Of a DNA stretch of 22,561 nt, positions 16,378-22,561 are shown in pieces (position 1 is the first letter of the stretch; each line of letters begins with the position of its first letter). This DNA comes from JACCQS01 sp050999295 (GTDB taxonomy: Bacteria; Actinomycetota; Actinomycetes; Mycobacteriales; Geodermatophilaceae): assembly GCA_050999295.1 (NCBI GenBank), contig JBPCPI010000225.1, forward strand, positions 1 to 22,561. The letters run 5' to 3'. The translations under genes and the position numbers were made by a program. The notes under the pieces are model-generated. The model was not told the origin of the DNA. It saw only the letters and a list, made by a program, of their open reading frames with translations, and searched no databases.

Positions 16378-16863
16378 GTGACCGCTCTGCGACCCGATCG
16401 AACCCCGGCTCTGGCTTTCGTCGAGGTGTCCACGGAGGACCCGCGTAGCGTCGAACTCATCAGTGAGGTGCAGGCGGTCTACGCCGATCTGTACGGCAGC
16501 CCGGACGACTCACCGATGGCCGCGCACGAGTTCGAACCGCCCTCCGGCACCTTCCTGGTGGTCCTGTCCGCGAATGGCCGCCCGATCGGTTGCATCGGTG
16601 TGCGTCGTCACGAGGAGCGGGTCGGCGAGATCAAGCGGATGTACGTCCGACCGGAGCATCGGCGGCGGGGGTATGCGCGCGCCCTGCTGGTGGCCGCCGA
16701 GGACCGCGCCCGCGAATTGGGGTACACCGCCCTGGTGCTCGAGACTGGCGAGCCGCAGCCGGAGGCGATGGCGCTGTACGAGGGCCACGGCTACCGGCGC
16801 ATTCCCGGATTCGGGCACTACCAATGCGCACCGCTGAGCAAGAGCTTCCGTCGCGAGCTCTGA
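16378..16863 (+). CDS. GNAT-family N-acetyltransferase
   Basis: A 161-residue acetyltransferase. The acetyl-CoA pyrophosphate loop is RRRGYA (95-100) preceded by the beta strand GEIKRMYVRPEH, and a second block reads YTALVLETGEPQPEAMALYEGHGYRRI (116-142), the usual C-terminal motif B with the tyrosine. All core parts are present, so it should transfer acetyl groups from acetyl-CoA to an amine; the acceptor is unknown. The GTG at 16378 follows GAGG by about ten bases. It is divergent from the conserved hypothetical gene, only 43 bases apart, so the two promoters must overlap. Confidence 0.88.
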   Translation: MTALRPDRTPALAFVEVSTEDPRSVELISEVQAVYADLYGSPDDSPMAAHEFEPPSGTFLVVLSANGRPIGCIGVRRHEERVGEIKRMYVRPEHRRRGYARALLVAAEDRARELGYTALVLETGEPQPEAMALYEGHGYRRIPGFGHYQCAPLSKSFRREL

Positions 16864-16922
16864 GCTAGCCCGCCAACGCGTCCAGCTTCCGCGGACCCGC
16901 TAGGTCAACGGCCCACATTCAC

Positions 16923-16943
16923 GCAGGACGGCACCCGTCCTGC
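16923..16943. terminator. Hairpin after the GNAT gene
   Basis: GCAGGACGG (16923-16931) pairs perfectly with CCGTCCTGC (16935-16943) around a 3-base loop, 59 bases past the GNAT stop. There is no T-run. It may end the GNAT transcript, or have ended the restriction gene remnant on the other strand. Confidence 0.45.
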
Positions 16944-16981
16944 TGGACGATCACGCACTACGGCGCGGCCCTCATGGCATG

Positions 16982-17617
16982 TCAAAGGCTCAGTTGTGCG
17001 GTGCCGTCACCGGATGCGAGGTCCCCGAATGGCTTCCGGGGGTAACCCTCAGGGATTTCGAGAGCGCCGGCGGACTGAAGCTCTGACCAGGAAATCGTCG
17101 GGCCGTCGCACACGGCCGCTAGTACCTCGGCCTGCTCATCCTGAAGGTCGACAAGCTAGCCGAGCACATTTAGGACGTCGAGCAGGTCTGTCGTGTACCG
17201 CGGAAGCCAGCGATCCGGTCGGATCTCCTCCAGTGGCGATGGTGGCCGACGGTCGCCCATCGATGGTCGTCCACGGTTTGCCCGTCGATAGCTGAACCAC
17301 TGCGTAAGCACCTTCATACCGCTAACCTCATATGCCCACATCTCCGGTGTGACCATCTCGACGAAACCGCGTCCGATCAAGAGGCGCCGCTTGGTCGGGT
17401 CATAGTCGATGGTGTCGGCCATCTCGCCTGGCGCAGTCGAGATGGATCCCTCGGCCGGGACCCTTGGCATGCGCTCCTTGGGCAGCCGGGGCTGGCCAGG
17501 TGGCCTACCGGCGTCGAGGTCAGTGAAGCGTTCGCCGAAAGAGTGCAACCAGATCACACGCCGACCCAAGTCGGCCGCTCGTTGGACGACCGCTGCAGAG
17601 GGGCCCGGAGCTGATCC
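16982..17617 (-). pseudogene. Remnant of a type ISP restriction-modification protein, C-terminal part
   Basis: The minus-strand frame from 17617 to 16982 encodes about 211 residues and carries one internal stop, TAG at 17156-17158. Before the stop it reads LGRRVIWLHSFGERF, then an IDYDPTKRRLLIG segment, WAYEVSGMKVLTQWFSYRR and LLDVLNVLG. After the stop the same frame goes on sensibly with LVDLQDEQAEVLAAVCDGP to a TGA at 16982. This order (WLHxxGERF, YExSGMxVLxxWFxYR, LLxxLxxLxxLE) matches the C-terminal target-recognition end of single-polypeptide type ISP DNA methylase-helicases, as remembered from actinobacterial genomes. The helicase and methylase domains are absent: an in-frame TGA at 17618-17620 bounds the frame and nothing upstream continues it. 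Not functional. If the family match is wrong, it is still a decayed gene end. Confidence 0.6.
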
Positions 17618-17807
17618 TCACGTTCGCCCACAGCGCTGATGGCCGACAGCTTCCGGTGCGCAGAGACAGCAAAACGGGAGATTGCGGCGCCAAGACTCAC
17701 TGTTCCCCCTGAGCATGTCGTGGTTGTCCCGGCGGTCAGACGCTACCGACCATCCCTCATCCAGACTGGCCGGCGGGTCCGACACGACCTAGACGACCGA
17801 GCCGCTT
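17618..17807. other. Gene-free stretch beside the pseudogene
   Basis: No credible gene, RNA or clear repeat was seen here. The small open frame at 17639-17827 on the plus strand has no ribosome binding site and no recognisable sequence. It is probably decayed DNA left from the loss of the restriction gene. Confidence 0.5.
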
Positions 17808-18713
17808 TCACGGGGTTGGAGCGCTGAGCGGGGGAGATTGTCCCGCCCCCTTGTTCAGCCCTTCGGGCGCGGCGAGCGCGTCCAGTCGCCGCGCGAGGTC
17901 GATCGCGTTGTACGGCGCGTGCACTTTCACGTCGTTGTCGAAGTAGACGTAGACATCGCGCGCAACCCCGTCGGGGGTCGTCGCTCCGGTACGCCAGCCA
18001 TGCAGCAGCCCGGCCCAGCGATCCAGGGCGGCCTCGGAATAGCCGCTCACGTACAGCTCCTCGTCACCGTGCAAGCGGATGTAGGCGAAGTTCGAGGTGA
18101 CGGTCTCGATCAGCGGCCACTTTCCCGCCGTATCCGCGACCACGATCGCGATGTCGCGTTCCCTGAGCAGGGTCAAGAAGGCAGGGTCCAGGTAGCTCTT
18201 GTGCCGGATCTCGACCGCGTGCCGCAACGGTCGATCCTCGTCGGTTGTCGTCCAGTCGCGGTCGGTCAACCGTTCGTCGTGACCCAGGGCAAGTTGCGCG
18301 GCCTCGGCGGTCGTGCGCGGCAGCAGATCGAAGAAGGCGCCCAGTCGTTCGGCGTCGAAGCCCAGCATCGGTGGTAACTGCCAGAGCAGCGGACCGAGTT
18401 TGTCGGCCAGGGCAAGCACGCCCGAGGCGAAGAAGTTGGCCAGCGGGATGTCGACATCGCGCAGCTTCTTCATGTGCGTGATGAACCGGCCGCCCTTGAC
18501 GGAGAAGAGGAATCCCTCCGGAGTCTCGGCGTACCAGCGCTGGTAGTTCTCCGGGCGCTGCAACGCGTAGAAGGAGCCATTGATCTCGATGCTGGCCAAC
18601 AGGCTCGCGGCGTATTTCAGCTCTCTGCGCTGTGCCAGGCCTTTCGGATAGAACGTTCCGCGCCAGGGCGGATAGCGCCAGCCCGAGATGCCGACGTACG
18701 CGCGACCGATCAT
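17808..18713 (-). CDS. DUF72 family protein (TIM-barrel, unknown function)
   Basis: A 301-residue protein of the DUF72/YecE family. It begins with the typical AYVGISGWRYPPWRGTFYP (5-23), followed by SIEINGSFYALQRPENYQRW (41-60), then FLFSVKGGRFITH (68-80), a HAVEIRHKSYLD segment and FAYIRLHG toward the end, and closes with VYVYFDNDVKVHAPYNA. These are the strands and loops of a TIM barrel related to endonuclease IV-like folds; no activity is proven for the family. The last ~20 residues are an unconserved tail. Its ATG at 18713 overlaps the TGA of the upstream GNAT gene (ATGA), which indicates translational coupling. Confidence 0.9.
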   Translation of the reverse strand: MIGRAYVGISGWRYPPWRGTFYPKGLAQRRELKYAASLLASIEINGSFYALQRPENYQRWYAETPEGFLFSVKGGRFITHMKKLRDVDIPLANFFASGVLALADKLGPLLWQLPPMLGFDAERLGAFFDLLPRTTAEAAQLALGHDERLTDRDWTTTDEDRPLRHAVEIRHKSYLDPAFLTLLRERDIAIVVADTAGKWPLIETVTSNFAYIRLHGDEELYVSGYSEAALDRWAGLLHGWRTGATTPDGVARDVYVYFDNDVKVHAPYNAIDLARRLDALAAPEGLNKGAGQSPPLSAPTP

Positions 18714-19375
18714 CGTGGCCCGGCCGACTCGCGGGCGAGCAGCACCTCGGCGCCGACCGGCCGGTACCCGGCGGCGAGGAATGCGCGCAGCGAGGGGACG
18801 TTGGCCGGATGCACCTGTGCCCACAGCACAGCGCCGGTTGGGACCAGCGTGCGAGCGCAGTCGGCCAGCGCCCGGCTGACACCGGCACCGCGGAAAGCGG
18901 CCTCCACTTCGATGCTGACCTCCCAACGGCCGGCCAGCCCTCGCCCGATCGTCACCAGCCCGCCGGGCATCGTGGCCACCCTGACGTCGGTCCGGTAGCG
19001 CTGCGCCCGGTCGACGCGTGGATGCTTGAGCTCGGCGGGGTTCTCGAGAACGGTTATGTCATCCCTGCCGGTCAGCGCGCTGCCGCCGCAGGCCACGAGC
19101 AGGGTGTCCTGCCCACCGGGCACGGCCTCGAGGTGCTCGCCGAGCGCGGCCAGGAAACCGGCCTTCATCGGTCGAGTCATTTCATGGCCGCCCAACCGCG
19201 ACTCCAGCCACTCCGCGTCGGCGTCGGCGGCGGCGGCGATCACATGATGGGCGGTGAAACCGAGCACCGCGGCGACCGCGTGACCAGCGGGTCCGGGTAG
19301 CAACGTCACGGCGCCAGTTGCCGGTAACGGCATCCCGCGACCCACCTGCTCGAGAAGCTCCGCGAGGCAGGTCAC
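18710..19375 (-). CDS. GNAT-family N-acetyltransferase-like protein
   Basis: A 221-residue protein. The C-terminal half (about 145-212) holds a GNAT core: GRWEVSIEVEAAFRGAGVSRAL (149-170), with R/G spacing of the acetyl-CoA loop (FRGAGVSRAL), and LWAQVHPANVPSLRAFLAAGYRPVGAEVLL (184-213). The N-terminal 130 residues match no domain that can be named and may bind the substrate; HEMTRPMK near 64-71 and the TGRDDI segment stand out. The acceptor is unknown. The GTG at 19375 has only a weak upstream purine stretch, so the start could be nearby. The gene overlaps the DUF72 gene by four bases, so the two products are probably made together. Confidence 0.8.
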   Translation of the reverse strand: MTCLAELLEQVGRGMPLPATGAVTLLPGPAGHAVAAVLGFTAHHVIAAAADADAEWLESRLGGHEMTRPMKAGFLAALGEHLEAVPGGQDTLLVACGGSALTGRDDITVLENPAELKHPRVDRAQRYRTDVRVATMPGGLVTIGRGLAGRWEVSIEVEAAFRGAGVSRALADCARTLVPTGAVLWAQVHPANVPSLRAFLAAGYRPVGAEVLLARESAGPR

Positions 19376-19471
19376 CGGGATGATCGTATTCGGCTGGACC
19401 GGTAGTTCTACTCATTCAGACCGGGTAGCCGGCCGGATCCGCAGGCCTCGCGCGGCTGCAACGGTCGAGCC

Positions 19472-21673
19472 ATGAACACCTCGACTGCCGTACCCACCGT
19501 CCCCTGTCCGACCTGCGCCACCCCCGTCCTCGGCTGGGCCGGGCCTGGACCGGCCTGCCCGAATTGCGGGCTTCCGGCGGCCGGGCACGCCGGCTTCGTG
19601 GTTGCCAGGATCGATGCAACGCTCACCGAGTTCCGAGCCGACCGGGAGCGGTTGCTGCAGTCATTGGCCCAGTTGACTCGACCGGCCACTGCGCCATCTC
19701 CGGCGGCGCAGCTCTATCCCAGGCTGGCGGCTAGCTCGGGGCCTGTTCAGGGTGTCGGGCAGCAGCCGGCGTACGAGCAGATGGGGCCTCAGACCAGCGT
19801 CCCTGCCCCGGCTGCCCCGGCTCCACCGGCCTACGTCGCTCCCCCGCCACCCCCGGCTGGGCCCCGGCGGCAGCCCCGTCGACTCAGCCCGCAGCAGATG
19901 CTGCTCGGGACCGGGGCGGTGCTGCTGGTCAGTGCCGCGATCGCCTTCGCCGCGGTGGCGTGGCAAAGCCTCAGTGTCGCCATGCAGGCCATCATCCTGC
20001 TCGTGGTCACGGCAGTTGTCTGCGCCGCGTCTGTGTCGGCAGCCCGGCGAGGTCTGCGGACGACCGCGGAAGCGCTGGCGATGGCCGGACTTGCGCTGAC
20101 CGTGGTCGATCTGGTGGGTGCGCGGGCGAAGGGGCTGGCCGGACTGGACGACATCCCCCTTCGCGCGCATGCGGCCCTGACGCTGGGGGCGGTGGTCATC
20201 CTTGGGCTGGCCCTGAACCGGTTGGCGCCCACCACAAAAGCCTGGCTGGTCGGCGCCATCGTCGCGGCCCAGCCGCTGGCCTTCCTGGCGCTACCCGACG
20301 CGGCGCACACACCGGTCCCATTGGTCGCCACGTCCTTGCTGGTGAGCGTCATCAATGTCGCGGTTATTCGGACCGTGAAGGGGCCGGCTGCGGCCATGGC
20401 GATCGGTTTCGGCGCGCTGTGGTGGGCGATCGCGACGATTCTCGGTACGGCAGCGGCGTGGTCTGAGAGCGCCGCCGAGTCTGTGCTGTGCACATTGCTG
20501 GTCACTGCTGCAGGTGGCCTCGCCCTCCTCGCTGTCCGGCCCGTGCACCTGCACCGAGTCGCACTGCTCGTTCCAATTCTCGACGTCACGGTGCTCGGCG
20601 CGGGCGCTCTGGCGCTGGCTGGAACCCTGCATCAAGCCGACTTAGCCGGGGTGTGGTCGACCGGCGTTGTCGGCCTGGCCATCCTCACCACGACGCTGCT
20701 CCTCGATGCTCCGGTCGGCAGCGTCCCGCATCGCTGGCAGCGGCCGGCAACGGTGACCGGGGCGCTGCTGTGCGCAGTCGCGATCGTTCAGCTCGCCGGC
20801 GGTCGGAACTGGATGGAGCTGGCCGCCCTGGCCGCTCTCGCCGCAGGCTGCAGCGCCAGTGTCGCAGTACTGAATCGGGGTGCCCGCGTCCCTGCTGCCA
20901 TGGTCACCGCGGTGCTGCCCGCCGTCGCGGTCCTGCTACTGGTGGCCGAGGGGCTCGCCGCGGAGCGGGCCGGCTGGATGCTCGCCCTGCTGGGCGCCAG
21001 CACGCTGGGTGTGGCCTGCGTCCGAGTGCAGCAGCGCGAGGAGCGCCCCTTGGCCACTACGGCAACCATGGTCGGGCTGACCGCCGGCACACTGACCGCC
21101 ACCACGTCCGCATGGGGACAGTTGGCGCTCCAGATGTCGGTCATCGGGGCCGGCCTGCTGGCCTATGGCCGGGTTGCCCGGCACCGTCCGGCAGTGCTCC
21201 TCGGCCTGGCCGATCTGGTTCTCGCATCCTGGGTCGGTGCCGCCGGGATCTCGGTGACGACCCCTGAGGTCTACACCCTGCCCGCTGTGGCCGGACTGCT
21301 GTTCGCGGCCGGTCGCGCATTGTGGACCGCGCCGTCCTGGACTGTGTGGGGGGCGCCGTTACTCGTCGGACTGCTGCCCTCGACCCTGCTCGTGCTGGAT
21401 CACCCGGAGGCGCTGCGACTCGTACTGGTCGTCACCGTGGCAACGGTCTGCGCGGTGCTCGGCACGGTGACCCATAGACAGGCCCCGTTCCTGATCGGTC
21501 TCGGCGTCCTGCTCACCGTCGCGGTGAGCGAACTCGGACCGTACGCCGCACTGCTGCCGCGTTGGCTGTCGCTGGGCATGACGGGGATCGTGCTGCTCGC
21601 CCTCGGCGCTACCTACGAGCGCCGGCTGTCGCAGGCCAAGGAGGCCATCGCCTGGGTTGGTGCAATGCGCTGA
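19472..21673 (+). CDS. Large multi-pass membrane protein with N-terminal zinc ribbon (SCO7613 C-terminal-domain type)
   Basis: A 733-residue protein in three parts. Residues 12-32 hold a zinc ribbon (CPTC at 12-15, CPNC at 29-32). Residues ~80-135 are a proline/alanine-rich linker ending in a basic patch (GPRRQPRRLSPQQ). From ~143 to the end run some 18-20 hydrophobic segments rich in alanine, leucine and valine. The C-terminal block (GPYAALLPRWLSLGMTGIVLLALGATYERRL) matches the conserved end of actinobacterial membrane proteins named after S. coelicolor SCO7613; no function is known. A coiled, charged stretch (FRADRERLLQSLAQL) follows the ribbon and may mediate contacts. No strong ribosome binding site precedes the ATG at 19472, but the zinc ribbon makes this start sound. 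It converges on sufT with a 13-base gap. Confidence 0.82.
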   Translation: MNTSTAVPTVPCPTCATPVLGWAGPGPACPNCGLPAAGHAGFVVARIDATLTEFRADRERLLQSLAQLTRPATAPSPAAQLYPRLAASSGPVQGVGQQPAYEQMGPQTSVPAPAAPAPPAYVAPPPPPAGPRRQPRRLSPQQMLLGTGAVLLVSAAIAFAAVAWQSLSVAMQAIILLVVTAVVCAASVSAARRGLRTTAEALAMAGLALTVVDLVGARAKGLAGLDDIPLRAHAALTLGAVVILGLALNRLAPTTKAWLVGAIVAAQPLAFLALPDAAHTPVPLVATSLLVSVINVAVIRTVKGPAAAMAIGFGALWWAIATILGTAAAWSESAAESVLCTLLVTAAGGLALLAVRPVHLHRVALLVPILDVTVLGAGALALAGTLHQADLAGVWSTGVVGLAILTTTLLLDAPVGSVPHRWQRPATVTGALLCAVAIVQLAGGRNWMELAALAALAAGCSASVAVLNRGARVPAAMVTAVLPAVAVLLLVAEGLAAERAGWMLALLGASTLGVACVRVQQREERPLATTATMVGLTAGTLTATTSAWGQLALQMSVIGAGLLAYGRVARHRPAVLLGLADLVLASWVGAAGISVTTPEVYTLPAVAGLLFAAGRALWTAPSWTVWGAPLLVGLLPSTLLVLDHPEALRLVLVVTVATVCAVLGTVTHRQAPFLIGLGVLLTVAVSELGPYAALLPRWLSLGMTGIVLLALGATYERRLSQAKEAIAWVGAMR

Positions 21674-21690
21674 GTCCGAGAACGACTCAG
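21670..21690. terminator. Bidirectional hairpin between the membrane protein gene and sufT
   Basis: CTGAGTC (21670-21676) pairs perfectly with GACTCAG (21684-21690) around a 7-base loop. The left arm contains the TGA stop of the membrane protein gene and the right arm the TGA stop of sufT on the other strand. In such a small gap it is the only candidate for ending both transcripts. No T-run is present. Confidence 0.5.
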
Positions 21691-22073
21691 ATACGGAAGC
21701 CGAGGGCTCGCAGCTGCTCGCGACCGTCGTCGGTGATCTTCTCCGGACCCCACGGCGGCATCCAGACCCAGTTGACCGCAACGTCGTTGACCAGACCTGG
21801 ACCGGGCCCACCGGTCAATGCCTGCCGAGTCTGGTCCATGATCACGTCGGTCAGCGGGCAGGCCGCTGACGTCAAAGTCATGTCCAGCGTGGCCACGTTG
21901 CTGTCATCGACGGTGATGCCGTAGACCAGGCCCAGGTCGACGACGTTTATGCCGAGTTCCGGGTCGACGACATCACGCATGGCCTCCTCGACGTCGTCGA
22001 TGCTGGCTACCTCGGCAGTCTCTGCGGGTGGAACCTGCTCGCTCGGGGCGGGCTGGGTGCTCTGCTCGGTCAT
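21687..22073 (-). CDS. sufT: SufT-type iron-sulfur cluster assembly protein (DUF59/MIP18 family)
   Basis: A 128-residue protein of the DUF59 family, which helps load Fe-S clusters onto client proteins. The family signature VVDPELGINVVDLGLVYGI (35-53) is complete, and the conserved cysteine C72 lies in TSAACPLTD. The end VWMPPWGPEKITDDGREQLRALGFRI is typical of actinobacterial suf-linked members. The first ~25 residues are a low-complexity acidic/proline extension. AAGGAGA four bases before the ATG at 22073 fixes the start, and the ATG overlaps the sufU stop (ATGA), so the genes are translationally coupled at the end of the suf operon. Client candidates include the aconitase of this window. 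Confidence 0.9.
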   Translation of the reverse strand: MTEQSTQPAPSEQVPPAETAEVASIDDVEEAMRDVVDPELGINVVDLGLVYGITVDDSNVATLDMTLTSAACPLTDVIMDQTRQALTGGPGPGLVNDVAVNWVWMPPWGPEKITDDGREQLRALGFRI

Positions 22074-22558
22074 GGGTTCTCCTTGCCCGTCGTCTTCGAG
22101 GACGACTGGTCGTGTGCTGCCAATGCCTGTGCGGTTGCGTCCTTGAGCGCCATCCAACTCATCAATGCGCATTTGATCCGGGACGGATACTTCGAGACGC
22201 CGGCAAAGGCGACCGCGTCCTCCAACGAATCCTCCAGCTTCTCCGCGACGGTGGGATCGCCCTTGCTCTGCATCAACGTCCGGAAGTCGTCACCGGTGGC
22301 CAGGGCGCTGCTGACGTCCTTACCGTCCACCAGTTCGTAGAGCACCGAGGCCGAGGCCTGACTGATCGAACAACCCATGCCCGCATAGGACACGTCCTCG
22401 ATCTCGTTGCCGGACAACCGGACTCGGAGGGTGATCTCGTCCCCGCAGGTCGGGTTCACGTGATGAACCTCGATGTCGTAGGGCTCCCGCAGTCCGCGGC
22501 CCTTGGGCCGCCGGTAGTGGTCCAGGATGATCTCCTGGTACATGGATTCGAGCTGCAT
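22070..22558 (-). CDS. sufU: SufU, zinc-dependent sulfurtransferase of the SUF Fe-S assembly system
   Basis: A 162-residue SufU. It accepts persulfide sulfur from the cysteine desulfurase SufS and passes it to the SufBCD scaffold. The zinc/sulfur ligands are intact: C38 and D40 (NPTCGDE), C63 (GMGCSIS) and C130 (RIKCAL), and the 18-20 residue SufU-specific insertion between the second and third ligand is present (about 83-103), separating it from IscU. The C-terminal 15 residues are a variable tail. The ATG at 22558 lies at the very edge; the bases read CTGATG, so an upstream sufS gene probably ends TGA overlapping this start. It is followed by sufT with an ATGA overlap. The rest of the operon is outside the window. 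Confidence 0.95.
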   Translation of the reverse strand: MQLESMYQEIILDHYRRPKGRGLREPYDIEVHHVNPTCGDEITLRVRLSGNEIEDVSYAGMGCSISQASASVLYELVDGKDVSSALATGDDFRTLMQSKGDPTVAEKLEDSLEDAVAFAGVSKYPSRIKCALMSWMALKDATAQALAAHDQSSSKTTGKENP

Positions 22559-22561
22559 CAG

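Noticed and set aside
17639..17827. Short plus-strand open frame of 62 codons beside the pseudogene
   Set aside because: No ribosome binding site, no recognisable sequence, and it runs into the end of the DUF72 gene; probably chance.
1..22561. CRISPR array, complete prophage, transposase or toxin-antitoxin pair
   Set aside because: No regular short repeats with spacers, no integrase or transposase motifs, and no paired small genes were found on either strand.

Overview
The window is chromosomal DNA from a high-G+C actinobacterium. Nearly every real gene has G/C in third codon positions and many start with GTG. Several genes match actinobacterial types: a long-form aconitase A, a SufU/SufT pair, a zinc-ribbon 'SCO7613-type' membrane protein, and an ABC-F protein of the Streptomyces kind. 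The genus cannot be fixed from the sequence. The content is mostly core and housekeeping, with one short decayed patch.

Layout. Positions 1-4062 (minus strand): a PAP2-type membrane phosphatase/transferase, a membrane diguanylate cyclase and an acyl-CoA synthetase, read right to left and followed by a strong hairpin. Positions 4250-8204 (plus): aconitase (acnA), then a D-amino-acid-oxidase-like flavoprotein. A striking nested inverted repeat lies between these two and reaches into the ribosome binding site of the second. Positions 8238-12085 (minus): a TetR regulator, then an ABC exporter, a crotonase and a small helix-turn-helix protein; the last three probably form one transcription unit in the order HTH, crotonase, exporter. 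Positions 12311-13399 (plus): topoisomerase IB. Positions 13514-16334 (minus): a three-gene unit of a conserved unknown protein, a nitroreductase resembling iodotyrosine deiodinase, and an ABC-F ATPase. Positions 16378-16863 (plus): a GNAT acetyltransferase.

Positions 16864-17807 form the only accessory-looking patch. It holds the C-terminal remnant of what looks like a type ISP restriction-modification protein, cut off at its N-terminal side and broken by an in-frame TAG. Positions 17808-19375 (minus): a second GNAT protein overlapping a DUF72 protein by an ATGA junction. Positions 19472-21673 (plus): a large multi-pass membrane protein with an N-terminal zinc ribbon. Positions 21687-22558 (minus): sufU and sufT, the tail of a suf iron-sulfur assembly operon that continues beyond the right edge.

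No complete new multi-gene system is apparent. The best candidates for something undescribed are the 7076-7228 nested repeat that could control the oxidase gene, the lineage-specific insertion in aconitase with a [10 protein letters not shown] motif, and the uncharacterised 166-residue protein in the ABC-F unit. Function calls rest on recognising motifs by eye; no database search was run.
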